A stretch of DNA of 10,059 nt from Clostridia bacterium (lineage in GTDB: Bacteria; Bacillota; Clostridia; Christensenellales; CAG-138). The notes beneath the pieces are model-generated. The model ran no database searches. It saw only the letters and a list, made by a program, of their open reading frames with translations, and was not told where the DNA came from. The position numbers and the translations under genes are program-made. Shown here piece by piece: positions 1 to 8,124 of the stretch. Numbering within the stretch: position 1 is the first letter of the stretch; every line of letters begins with the position of its first letter. The stretch is taken from the NCBI GenBank assembly GCA_030530185.1, contig JAUMVL010000055.1, forward strand, positions 1-10,059, in the 5' to 3' direction.

Positions 1-788
1 AGGTCGATATCCTTGCCGCCGGAAAGCTCCTTGATCATCCCGCGCAGCAGTTCGGCATCTTCAATACAGTCGCCATGACCGATGAACACGGGGCCGTGCT
101 CGGGATCAAGCGCCGTTTCTTTGTACCGATCCGCCATTGCCTTGAGACTGCGGCGACGGCTGCGCGCTTTATCGACGTTGACGAGATGTCCCTCATCATC
201 CACATGCAGCACGGGCTTGATGCCGAGCATCGTGCCGACGAGCGCCGTCGCGGCGCTGACACGACCGCCTCGCTTGAGATACACCAGGTCGTCAACCGTG
301 AACCAATGGCAGACATGAAGTCGGATATCCTCCACATATTGATAGACCTCTTCGATTGAGGCGCCCTCCTGCTGCTTCTTTGCTGCAAGATACACCGTAA
401 GGCCAAGACCGGCCGAGTACGCGAGCGCATCAACGGACAGGATCTTGCGCTCGGGGAACTCACTTTTCAGTACCTCGATCGCCGCGAGTGACTGCTCATA
501 GGTTGTCGATCCGCCGGACGAAAATGCGACGTAGAGAATATCCGTACCCTCGGCAAGCGTCGGACGGAACGCCTCCAAAAATGTCGCCATATTGATCGCC
601 GCGGTCCGTGAACAGCGGCCTGCACGCATCTGCTCGTAGAATTCGTGCACATCCACCTTGCTGTTGTACTGCTCCGCATCCTCATCCGTAAAGCGGAACG
701 TCATATCAATCATTGACACACCCCACGCACGCAAGGTGCTCTCCGGAATATCTCCCGCTGCATCTGCAAAAATCCGATATCCTGCCAT
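1..788 (-). CDS. DegV family fatty-acid-binding protein (C-terminus cut off by window edge)
   Basis: The protein belongs to the DegV/FakB family, which binds a fatty acid and, in characterised members, presents it to the kinase FakA for phosphorylation and entry into phospholipid synthesis. About 262 codons are visible and the family is usually near 280, so roughly 20 residues are missing. The N-terminus reads MAGYRIFADAAGDIP, matching the family's opening strand and Asp loop. Thr62 (in SRTAAIN) and Ser94 (in SSGGSTTYEQ) fall where FakB proteins hold the fatty-acid carboxylate, although the surrounding TSQ and LSGTY consensus is altered. A typical late motif, KRGGRVS at residues 172-178, is followed by LGIKPVL. 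The start at 788 is supported by AGGGAG six bases upstream and by its own promoter. The gene is transcribed separately from the purine operon. Family assignment is firm; the bound lipid and the kinase partner are unknown. Confidence 0.93.
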   Translation of the reverse strand, partial: MAGYRIFADAAGDIPESTLRAWGVSMIDMTFRFTDEDAEQYNSKVDVHEFYEQMRAGRCSRTAAINMATFLEAFRPTLAEGTDILYVAFSSGGSTTYEQSLAAIEVLKSEFPERKILSVDALAYSAGLGLTVYLAAKKQQEGASIEEVYQYVEDIRLHVCHWFTVDDLVYLKRGGRVSAATALVGTMLGIKPVLHVDDEGHLVNVDKARSRRRSLKAMADRYKETALDPEHGPVFIGHGDCIEDAELLRGMIKELSGGKDID

Positions 789-845
789 TCAAAGCTCCCT
801 TCTGCCTGCGATTCCCTTCGCAAGTCCCTATAAAATCATAAGGAT

Positions 846-875
846 ACTATACCCGACCAAATCCAGGCACGTCAA
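846..875 (-). promoter_or_regulatory. Sigma-A-type promoter for the degV-like gene
   Basis: On the minus strand TTGACG (870-875) and TATAGT (846-851) are separated by 18 bases, five of six matches to each consensus hexamer. Transcription would begin about 50 bases before the ATG at 788. The promoter lies between the terminator of the upstream operon and the gene, so degV appears to be an independent unit. Confidence 0.7.
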
Positions 876-927
876 TCTATCGGATCGGCAAACCGCCCTA
901 CCGAAGCACAAAGCCGGAGTAGAATTG

Positions 928-958
928 AAAAAAACGGTTCTACCGAGAGTAGAACCGT
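928..958 (-). terminator. Intrinsic terminator of the ssnA-ygfK-xdhD operon
   Basis: A perfect 10-base stem, ACGGTTCTAC with GTAGAACCGT, has a five-base loop. Read on the minus strand it is followed at once by seven T residues (the A run at 928-934). It begins 33 bases after the stop codon of the molybdenum hydroxylase gene. This is a textbook Rho-independent terminator in the minus direction and has no comparable T run on the other strand. Confidence 0.9.
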
Positions 959-990
959 CGATTTTCCGGGCTTTTTCGATCAGCGCTCTG

Positions 991-3594
991 TTACTTTTTC
1001 TTTTTGGAATAGGCTGTGTTTTCGAGCGGCAGCGCAGTACGGAAGATGCCGTCACGATTGTAGTACGCATTCTGCACGGCGGGCGCGGTTGGAATCGTCG
1101 CAATCTCGCCGACGCCCTTGGCGCCGTAGGCCAGATTGTCCTTGGGTGCCTTGCCCGTTACGATCGCGTCAATTGCGGGCGCCTGATTGGCCTTCCAAAG
1201 CCCGATGGTACCGTATTTGCCGAGCGGCTTTCCCTCCTTAAGCGGAAAATCCTCGGTCAGCGCATAGCCGAGGCCCATGACGACGCCGCCTTCGATCTGC
1301 CCTTCGACCGCGACCGGATTGACTGCGCGGCCGACGTCGTGTACCGCGGTAACGTGTGCAATTTTCCCGTCATCATCCAGTTCGACGACGTGCGTCGCGT
1401 AACCGTATGCAATGTGCGATACGGGGTTCGTCTTATCGGATCCCATTCTGTCGGTGATGCCGGTGTATTCCCCGAGGAACGACTGGCCCTCTAACTTCTC
1501 AATGCCGCCCGCCTCCTCGGCTGCTTCCTTCACCATGCGCGCCGCGCGAACCGTCGCTTCGCCGGTAAACAGCGTCTGCCGCGACGCAGTCGTTACGCCG
1601 GCATTCGGAGAAAGTGCGGTGTCCGGCTCGTGATAGACAACCATCTCGGGCGAAAGGCCGAGCGTTTCGATGACCATCTGCACCTGTACAGTTCCCATAC
1701 CCTGTCCGATGCACGCGGCCGCGGAATGCAGATGCACCTTGCCGTCTTTGATTTCAATGCGGCATCGGCCTGTATCGGGGATGCCGACGCCGAGACCCGC
1801 GTTCTTCATCGCACAGGCAATGCCCGCCTTGGGATTGCGCTCCAGAATCGGGCGTACCGCGTCGAGCGTTTCAACAAGCGCAGTCGTTTCGTCCGCAATC
1901 TGCCCGTTCGGCAACACCTGTCCGGGCCGGATCGCGTTGCGATAGCGGATTTCAAACGGTGTGATGCCGACCAGCTCGGCAAGCTGATTCAGATTGCACT
2001 CGGTCGCAAAGCAGCTCTGCGTGACGCCGAAGCCGCGGAACGCGCCCGCAGGCGGGTTGTTCGTATAGATTGCCTTACCGTCGATATCGATGTCCTGATA
2101 ATTGTACGGGCCTGCGGCGTGCGTACAGGCGCGCTGCAACACCGGCCCGCCAAGGGACGCATATGCGCCGGTATCGGAGATCAGCGTCGCCGTCATCGCG
2201 GTCAAATAGCCGTTTTCGTCGCAGGCGGTCGTGAACTCCATCTCCATTGCGTGACGTTTGGGATGGATCAGAATGCTTTCGGCACGCGTAAACGTCACCT
2301 TGACCGGCCGCCCCGTGTGATATGCAAGCAGCGCCGCGTGATGCTGCACGCTCATATCCTCCTTGCCGCCAAAGCCCCCGCCGACCATCATCGCCGTCAC
2401 GCGTACCTGATCCTGCGGCAGACCGAGCATGGCCGCGCACTCCTTCTGCGTCTGGTAGATGCCCTGATCGCCGCTGTAAATCCGAATGCCGTCACCCTCG
2501 GGCATGGCCACCGCGCACTCCGGTTCCAAAAAGGCATGCTCGGTCGGCGGAACGGAATAGTGATTGGTAACGACGTATTTGCTGTTTTGAATGGTCTCTC
2601 TGGCGTTGCCGCGAACCAAATGCTCATGGGCCAGAACGTTCGTCCCGTTCGATTCATGGACAATCACCTCGTCCTTCAGGCCCTCCATCATATCGAATAC
2701 GCCGGGCAGTTCCTCGTATTCCACATGGATCGCCGCGGCGGCCGCGCGGGCCTGGGCCTCGGTTTCGGCGGCGACAAGCGCGATTGCATCGCCCAAAAAG
2801 TGCGTGATGCCGCCGACCGGGATCATCACATCGTAATCCTGTTTGAGGTGACCGATCTTCTGCTGACCCGGAATATCCTTTGCTGTGAGGATTTTGACAA
2901 CGCCCTCCATTCTTTCGGCCTCGGCCGTGTCGATCGACAGCACCCGCGCACGCGGATAGGCGCTGCGCAGCGCTACGCCGTGCAGCATCTCGTCAAAATA
3001 CAGATCGTCGCAGTACTTTGCCGTGCCGAGCGCTTTTGTGGGCGCGTCGACACGCGGCAGATCGTCCCCGATCACGCCCTTTAGCGTGCAGGCCGGAACC
3101 TCGGCTCCCTCACGGAACAGCTTTGCGGCGAGCAGAACTGCCTCAACAATCTTTTTATAGCCCGTGCAGCGGCAGATGTTGTTTTTGATCGCATCGCGCA
3201 CCTCGGCTTCGGCGGGGTCAAGATTGCGGTCGAGCAATCCCTTTGCACTCATGACCATGCCCGGCGTGCAGAAGCCGCATTGCACCGCACCGCATTTGGT
3301 GAACGCATAGGCATAGACCTCGCGCTCGCGCGGGGTAAGGCCTTCGCAGGTGACGACATGCTTTCCCTCCATGCGATCGGTCATTAAAATACACGCCTTG
3401 GTCGGCTTTCCGTCCACGAGAACCGTGCACGTGCCACAAGCGCCCTCACTGCAGCCGTTTTTGACGCTGATCAGACGCATGTCATCGCGCAGAAAGCGGA
3501 TCAGTTTTTTGTTTTGCGGTACGATCACATGAATGCCGTTCACATAGAAATCGGACATTGTAACGCGCTTGCCGTCTACATAGACGTCTGCCAT
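991..3594 (-). CDS. xdhD: Selenium-dependent xanthine dehydrogenase-type molybdenum hydroxylase, fused 2Fe-2S and molybdopterin subunits
   Basis: This 867-residue protein joins the iron-sulfur and molybdopterin domains of xanthine oxidase-family enzymes and lacks the FAD domain. The plant-type [2Fe-2S] cluster uses C48, C53, C56 and C68; the second uses C106, C109, C141 and C143 (ICRCTGY). The Mo domain follows from about residue 180, with GGGFGGKED at 405-413, AFRGFG at 518-523, the GQG loop around Q631, and GAKGVGE ending at Glu830, the position of the catalytic glutamate in this family. The domain fusion and the ssnA and ygfK neighbours match the selenium-dependent group, in which a labile Se is a Mo ligand; no selenocysteine codon is needed or seen. 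It is the last gene of the operon, 12 bases after ygfK. The start is fixed by AAGGAGG five bases upstream. The first 12 residues look duplicated and the protein ends in four lysines. The purine substrate is inferred; E. coli XdhD and the Se-dependent XDH group are the closest named relatives I recognise. Confidence 0.9.
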   Translation of the reverse strand: MADVYVDGKRVTMSDFYVNGIHVIVPQNKKLIRFLRDDMRLISVKNGCSEGACGTCTVLVDGKPTKACILMTDRMEGKHVVTCEGLTPREREVYAYAFTKCGAVQCGFCTPGMVMSAKGLLDRNLDPAEAEVRDAIKNNICRCTGYKKIVEAVLLAAKLFREGAEVPACTLKGVIGDDLPRVDAPTKALGTAKYCDDLYFDEMLHGVALRSAYPRARVLSIDTAEAERMEGVVKILTAKDIPGQQKIGHLKQDYDVMIPVGGITHFLGDAIALVAAETEAQARAAAAAIHVEYEELPGVFDMMEGLKDEVIVHESNGTNVLAHEHLVRGNARETIQNSKYVVTNHYSVPPTEHAFLEPECAVAMPEGDGIRIYSGDQGIYQTQKECAAMLGLPQDQVRVTAMMVGGGFGGKEDMSVQHHAALLAYHTGRPVKVTFTRAESILIHPKRHAMEMEFTTACDENGYLTAMTATLISDTGAYASLGGPVLQRACTHAAGPYNYQDIDIDGKAIYTNNPPAGAFRGFGVTQSCFATECNLNQLAELVGITPFEIRYRNAIRPGQVLPNGQIADETTALVETLDAVRPILERNPKAGIACAMKNAGLGVGIPDTGRCRIEIKDGKVHLHSAAACIGQGMGTVQVQMVIETLGLSPEMVVYHEPDTALSPNAGVTTASRQTLFTGEATVRAARMVKEAAEEAGGIEKLEGQSFLGEYTGITDRMGSDKTNPVSHIAYGYATHVVELDDDGKIAHVTAVHDVGRAVNPVAVEGQIEGGVVMGLGYALTEDFPLKEGKPLGKYGTIGLWKANQAPAIDAIVTGKAPKDNLAYGAKGVGEIATIPTAPAVQNAYYNRDGIFRTALPLENTAYSKKKK

Positions 3595-3599
3595 ACCGG

Positions 3600-3606
3600 C
3601 CTCCTT
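3600..3606 (-). promoter_or_regulatory. Ribosome binding site that fixes the xdhD start, abutting the ygfK stop
   Basis: AAGGAGG on the minus strand sits five bases before the ATG at 3594 and directly follows the ygfK stop codon (3607-3609). This favours Met1 over the internal Met13 (base 3558), which has only a weak GGCAAGC upstream. The tight packing suggests that translation of ygfK and xdhD is coupled. Confidence 0.75.
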
Positions 3607-6582
3607 TTATCCAATCAGATACGAATAATCCTTTACCACCGTTTCAATAAACGCTTTGACGCCATCCGGCAGCTCGGATAGATCAGTCACCCGTTTCACC
3701 TTGCCGAACAGACGCACCTTGCAGCCATCCGCCATCGGCAGGAAGCCGTCGTTTTCAGAGCCGTCGAACTCCGGTTCGGTTGCAAACAGCGTCCACTTCT
3801 CGCGATACGGGCGGCTGTCATACGGGCAGAACACGAGGCAATTGCCGCACTCGTTGCACATCCGATCGACGTGCAAGATCTGCGGGTGCGTAAAGCCCGG
3901 TACATCGACCGCAACATTTGCGCGATTCGGGCAAACCTGTACGCAGCATTCGCAGACCGTTCTGCAATTCAGGCAGCGCTCATGCTCGGATTCGGCATTG
4001 CGATAGTCGCGCAAAATCCCCTGCTTTTCATAGCAGCTCTGCTTCGAAACGAATGCATCCTTTCCGATCTCGTATTCGTATTTTCCGACGATTGCCTCCG
4101 CCGCCCTGGCTGCATCCGCAATGCCCTCGACGACCGTCGCGGGACCCCTGCGACAATCTCCGATCACATACACCCGTTCACGTGACGTTTGCAGGTTTGC
4201 ATCGGCCGTAACCTTGCCCTTGGCATCCAGCTTCACACCATTTGCAGTCAAAAGATCGGTTTCGACCTTTTCCCCGACCGCAGCAATCAGCGTGTCGCAC
4301 GGCAGCGTAACGGTCTCACCCGTCGGCACGGGGCTGCGTCTGCCCGATGCATCGGGCGCGCCGAGCCGCATCTTTTCACAAAGCAGTGTCCCGTTGCGAT
4401 ACGCCACCGGCGAAAGCAGCTCCATAAACTCGACGCCCTCATCCTTGGCCAGTTGCAGCTCCTCCTCATCGGCCGGCATATAGCGTGCAGTCCGGCGATA
4501 GACCAGCATCGCACGGCGAACGCCCTTGGTCCGCTTTGCCACGCGCGCCGCATCCATTGCGGTGTTGCCGCCGCCGATTACGATCACGTTCTCACCGATG
4601 CTGCCTAAAGTCCCGTTTTTGGCCTTTTCCAAAAACGCAATGACATTCTGCGCTTCGCCTTCTTTGAGCGGCATCCGGCCTTCGGCCCATGCCCCGATCG
4701 CATAGATAATCTGCGTGTAGCCTGCCGCAAAAAGCGCATCCGCATCCGGCGCCAGGGTGTTTTTCCGAATCTCCACCCCGAACCGTTCAAGCAGGCGCAC
4801 ATCATTGTCAATGCTCGCATCCGGGATTCGGAACGACGGAATCACATACCGCACAATGCCGCCAAGCTGTCCGCGCTTTTCAAACAGCGTCACCGCAGCA
4901 CCCTTGCGCGCCAAAAAGTATGCCGCTGCCATACCCGCAGGGCCGCCGCCGACCACCGCAACCTTCAGTCCTTTTTTCACCGCGGGAGGCGCCATGGTTT
5001 TCAACAGCGCATCAAAGCCGTTCTGTGCCGCCGACAGCTTTGTCCTCCGGATGCGCACGGCCTCGTCGTAGAAGTTTCGCGTGCATTTTTCGGCACAATG
5101 GTGCGGACAAATCGTTCCGGTAATGAACGGAAGCGGATTCTTTTCGGTAATGACCCGCAAAGCTTCCGCATATTTGCCCTGCCCCACCAGCTCGATATAT
5201 TGCGGAATGTCCTGTCCGATCGGACAGCCGTGCGTGCACGGCGCCGTGAAGCAATCGAACAGCGGCACCTTTTCATCCAGCTTCCGCTTGGGCAGCGGCT
5301 TAATCGCCTTGCGGTTGCGCACCGAGGCACGTGCCTGATGCGCGAGCTGGTCGACCTTTCCGACGTCGACGCCGGAATACGGCGCATAATCATGCCGAAC
5401 GGCCTGATTGCCAAGCTGTTCGAGCCGCCCATAGCCGCCGGGCTTTAAGATCGTTGTTGCAAGCGTGATCGGCCAGATGCCCGCATCGAACAGCGCATCC
5501 ATGTTGAACGCGTCAATGCCGCCTGAGAACGACAGGCGAAGCTTGCCGTCAAACTCGTCGGAGATGCGCCGCGCCATCTCGATCGTCAGGGGGTAAAGCG
5601 CTCGGCCGGACATGTACATTTCATTGCTCGGCAGCTCGCCGCGCGTCACATCCACCGGGAACGTATTCGACAGCTTCAGCCCGAAGCTCACGCCGTTCCG
5701 TTTGGCCAGAGCCAGCAAACGCCGGAACATCGGTACGGCATCGCCGTACTGAAGGTCCTCGTTGAAATGGTGTTCGTCGAAGCTCACATAATCGAAGCCG
5801 AGATCATCGAGCGTTTTGCGCGCGGTCGCGTAGCCGAGAATCGTCGGATTGCACTTGACGAACGTATGCAGCTTTTTGACCTCGATCAGATACGACGCAA
5901 TCTTTTCGATCTCCGCGGGCGGACAGCCGTGCAGCGTTGAAAGCGTCGCCTGTCGGCAGACGCGCGGCTCGATGCCGTCCAAATATGCCTCGTCGATATG
6001 AGTAAAGCGGGAAAGGTTCGCTCTGGCCCACGCCTTGCACTCCATCCAAATCGCCGTTTGATCGGCGTGCATCATGCCCTCTAAAAACGCGTCGATCTTC
6101 GGCGAGGTGATGCCCGCAAAATCGTAGCCCACGCTCATGTTGAACACAAAGCCCTCGGGATCGCCCCAGCCGAATTCCTTCGTCAAAAGCTTTAGCATCC
6201 ACCATGCCTTGATGTTTTCGTCCATCGCCTGCGGCACGGTCAGCTCAGTCGACCATTCGCAGTTGTAGCACTCATCCTCCGCGACGATGCACGGCTTGCT
6301 GATGCACTTAGAGAGCTCCTCGCCGTCCATGATCTGTACGGTTTTGAGCTCGAAAAAACGTGCTCCGCCGTAGTATGCTGCAACAATATTCTGCGTCAGC
6401 TGCGTGTTCGGACCGGCTGCCGGACCGAACGGCGTTTCGAGCCGTTCGCCGAACAGGTCCAAAAGCTTGCCCGGCACGGGCACAAACGCTTTGCGCACGC
6501 CGAACACCGCACCGGTTTTCCGCTCGGCAAGCACCCATTCCATCAGATTCCCAAACGGGATCGGGGTCATGACATCCGACAT
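3607..6582 (-). CDS. ygfK: YgfK-type oxidoreductase: dihydroorotate dehydrogenase-like barrel, GltD-like flavin domain and ferredoxin domain
   Basis: This 991-residue cytoplasmic flavin/iron-sulfur protein is close in length to E. coli YgfK (about 1030) and shares its opening (MSDVMTPIPFGNLMEW). Residues 1 to about 430 are a dihydroorotate/dihydropyrimidine dehydrogenase-like barrel with KCNPT at 243-247, SNT at 305-307 and GGID at 354-357, positioned like the FMN-binding motifs of that fold. A GltD-like part follows: cysteines C444, C449, C453 and C492, C496, C500 for [4Fe-4S] clusters, an FAD-binding GGGPAG at 545-550 and a pyridine-nucleotide-binding GGGN at 670-673. The tail carries two ferredoxin-like clusters, C870/C873/C877/C879/C880/C884 and C909/C912/C915/C919. 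It was once called a putative selenate reductase subunit; that role is not secure. Position between ssnA and xdhD suggests it reduces a purine-derived ring or passes electrons between NAD(P)H and the Mo enzyme. It has a good GGAGG ribosome site and lies 39 bases after ssnA. The family is certain; the reaction is inferred. Confidence 0.94.
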   Translation of the reverse strand: MSDVMTPIPFGNLMEWVLAERKTGAVFGVRKAFVPVPGKLLDLFGERLETPFGPAAGPNTQLTQNIVAAYYGGARFFELKTVQIMDGEELSKCISKPCIVAEDECYNCEWSTELTVPQAMDENIKAWWMLKLLTKEFGWGDPEGFVFNMSVGYDFAGITSPKIDAFLEGMMHADQTAIWMECKAWARANLSRFTHIDEAYLDGIEPRVCRQATLSTLHGCPPAEIEKIASYLIEVKKLHTFVKCNPTILGYATARKTLDDLGFDYVSFDEHHFNEDLQYGDAVPMFRRLLALAKRNGVSFGLKLSNTFPVDVTRGELPSNEMYMSGRALYPLTIEMARRISDEFDGKLRLSFSGGIDAFNMDALFDAGIWPITLATTILKPGGYGRLEQLGNQAVRHDYAPYSGVDVGKVDQLAHQARASVRNRKAIKPLPKRKLDEKVPLFDCFTAPCTHGCPIGQDIPQYIELVGQGKYAEALRVITEKNPLPFITGTICPHHCAEKCTRNFYDEAVRIRRTKLSAAQNGFDALLKTMAPPAVKKGLKVAVVGGGPAGMAAAYFLARKGAAVTLFEKRGQLGGIVRYVIPSFRIPDASIDNDVRLLERFGVEIRKNTLAPDADALFAAGYTQIIYAIGAWAEGRMPLKEGEAQNVIAFLEKAKNGTLGSIGENVIVIGGGNTAMDAARVAKRTKGVRRAMLVYRRTARYMPADEEELQLAKDEGVEFMELLSPVAYRNGTLLCEKMRLGAPDASGRRSPVPTGETVTLPCDTLIAAVGEKVETDLLTANGVKLDAKGKVTADANLQTSRERVYVIGDCRRGPATVVEGIADAARAAEAIVGKYEYEIGKDAFVSKQSCYEKQGILRDYRNAESEHERCLNCRTVCECCVQVCPNRANVAVDVPGFTHPQILHVDRMCNECGNCLVFCPYDSRPYREKWTLFATEPEFDGSENDGFLPMADGCKVRLFGKVKRVTDLSELPDGVKAFIETVVKDYSYLIG

Positions 6583-6621
6583 AACTACCTCCTTTTTTCT
6601 TGTGCAAGGATCCGGTTCCGT

Positions 6622-7950
6622 TTACGCATTGACCGCGTTCCAAAGCGACTTGGCGCTTTCGCGGCACTTTGCCATGAGTTCCTTTTCATCGCAGACGAGC
6701 ACTTCGCGATCCTTCATCAGAATGCGTCCGTTGCAGACCGTTGTAATAACCGACTTACCCTGCATGCCGAACAGAATGTGCGAATTCGCGTTTGTGCCGT
6801 CCATCGGCGTCAGCGGATCGTAATCGGTCACGATCACATCGGCATACGCGCCGGGTTTGAGCACGCCAAGCGGCGCATGGAAGTACCGTCCCGCAATTGC
6901 CGCGTTTCCGTTGAACAGCATATCCGGGATCTCGCCCCAGGCGACCGTCGGATCGCAAAGGTGGTGCTTATGGATGATGTTGCCGACCTTATAGCTTTCG
7001 AGCATATCGTTCGTATAGCCGTCGGTGCCGAGGCCGAGCAAAAGGCCGAGCTTTTTCATCTGAATCACCGCGCCGCAGCCGACCGCATTGCCCATATTCG
7101 ACTCGGGGTTATGGATCACCGCCGTATCGGTTGCCTTCAAAAGCTCCATCTCAGCCTTATTGATATGAACACAGTGAATCGCAAGCGACTTATCGCCGAG
7201 CACGCCTGCATCGTAGAACCGCTCAATAATCCGCTTGCCGTAGGTATGCAGACAGTGCTGCAGATCCGCTGGGCCTTCGGCGCAGTGCACATGGAAGCCC
7301 GCCTCTTTGCCGCCCGCCGCAAGGCACTCCTCGAGCGTCTTGTCCGACACCGTAAACGACGCGTGCAGGCCCATCATGCCCTTCAGCATATCGGTATCAT
7401 CCTTTTGCGCGCGCTTGATGAAGCGCTCATTCTCTTTGATCGACTGGATGCGCTTCTCCTCTCCGTCGCGGTCGGAAACCTCGTAGCACAGCGAGGTGCG
7501 AATGCCAAGCTTTGTTGCCGCTTCGGCCAGTTCATCGAGGCTGTCCGGAATGTCAAAAAAGCTTGCATGATGATCGAATACCGTCGTCACACCGTTTTTG
7601 ATGCAGTCAAGATACACCGCATAGGCGGAAAGGCGATCGTTTTCCCGCGTGAGACAGCGGTCAATCTTCCACCATTGTCCCTCTAAGATATCCATAAAAT
7701 CTTTCGGGGCATAACCGCGGATCGAAAGCCCGCGCGCGAACGCGCTGTAAATGTGGTTGTGCATGTTGATCAGGCCGGGCATGATCACCCCGCCGTGCGC
7801 ATCCACACGCTCCGCGTCCGGATATTTCGCGATCAGAGCAGACGCGTCGCCGACCTCTTTGATGCAGCGCCCCTCGATCGCCACCGCGCCGTTCTCATAA
7901 AATTCTGTCCCCACCCGTGTCAGCAGCCTGCCGTTTGCGATCAGTAACAT
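6622..7950 (-). CDS. ssnA: SsnA-type amidohydrolase (metal-dependent aminohydrolase of the selenium/purine cluster)
   Basis: The 442-residue protein has the same length as E. coli SsnA and belongs to the amidohydrolase superfamily branch of guanine deaminase and chlorohydrolases. Metal-site residues are visible in order: H64 and H66 (NMHNHIYS), H222 with E225 (HVHCAEG), H259 (LAIHCVH) and D310 (GTDGY). The HNPESN motif that precedes the metal Asp is also typical. These imply a mononuclear metal centre, usually Zn or Fe, hydrolysing C-N bonds of a cyclic purine-like substrate. It is the first gene of the operon, with a promoter at 7987-8015 and AAGGAG about ten bases before the ATG. SsnA homologues travel with ygfK and selenium-dependent hydroxylases, so it probably deaminates or opens a ring made by those enzymes. 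The exact substrate is not established here; guanine deaminase is the nearest alternative, but the operon context argues for SsnA. Confidence 0.93.
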   Translation of the reverse strand: MLLIANGRLLTRVGTEFYENGAVAIEGRCIKEVGDASALIAKYPDAERVDAHGGVIMPGLINMHNHIYSAFARGLSIRGYAPKDFMDILEGQWWKIDRCLTRENDRLSAYAVYLDCIKNGVTTVFDHHASFFDIPDSLDELAEAATKLGIRTSLCYEVSDRDGEEKRIQSIKENERFIKRAQKDDTDMLKGMMGLHASFTVSDKTLEECLAAGGKEAGFHVHCAEGPADLQHCLHTYGKRIIERFYDAGVLGDKSLAIHCVHINKAEMELLKATDTAVIHNPESNMGNAVGCGAVIQMKKLGLLLGLGTDGYTNDMLESYKVGNIIHKHHLCDPTVAWGEIPDMLFNGNAAIAGRYFHAPLGVLKPGAYADVIVTDYDPLTPMDGTNANSHILFGMQGKSVITTVCNGRILMKDREVLVCDEKELMAKCRESAKSLWNAVNA

Positions 7951-7986
7951 ACGCCTTTTGCTCCTTTACTCCATATTTACAATTTT

Positions 7987-8015
7987 ATTATACTCGAATC
8001 CTCTAAAATGTGCAA
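7987..8015 (-). promoter_or_regulatory. Promoter of the ssnA-ygfK-xdhD operon
   Basis: On the minus strand a perfect TATAAT (7987-7992) lies 17 bases downstream of TTGCAC (8010-8015). The -35 box matches the sigma-A consensus only in its first three bases, which suggests a promoter helped by an activator or with modest basal activity. Transcription would start about 30 bases before the ssnA ATG. Confidence 0.7.
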
Positions 8016-8042
8016 GAGAGGCGCGCTGAAAATTGAAAAGGG

Positions 8043-8071
8043 TTGCAAAAAAATTTTTAGTATTGTATGAT
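8043..8071 (+). promoter_or_regulatory. Promoter of the threonine synthase-like gene, divergent from ssnA
   Basis: TTGCAA (8043-8048) and TATGAT (8066-8071) are spaced by 17 bases. The arrangement mirrors the ssnA promoter, with 27 bases between the two -35 boxes. The leader of about 45 bases contains a small CACC/GGTG stem with a GCAA loop and ends in AAGGAGG seven bases before the ATG. Confidence 0.65.
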
Positions 8072-8124
8072 AAGAGAAGAAAGCAACACCGCAAGGTGCC
8101 GCAATATTTCAAGGAGGAACACCG

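Noticed and set aside
658..1494. A 278-codon plus-strand open frame spanning the degV start, the terminator and the end of the hydroxylase gene.
   Set aside because: It would run through a promoter and a strong terminator of the other strand and overlaps two real genes.
1630..3084. A 484-codon open frame on the plus strand opposite the molybdenum hydroxylase gene.
   Set aside because: The opposite strand has full domain matches with all cluster cysteines. The plus frame has no recognisable domain and arises from GC-biased third positions.
3607..6582. Reading the flavoprotein as glutamate synthase small subunit (GltD).
   Set aside because: Only the middle third is GltD-like. The N-terminal barrel, the C-terminal ferredoxin clusters and the neighbours identify YgfK.
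6778..7686. A 302-codon open frame on the plus strand opposite ssnA.
   Set aside because: It is His/Arg-rich and motif-free and lies opposite a gene with all metal-site residues.
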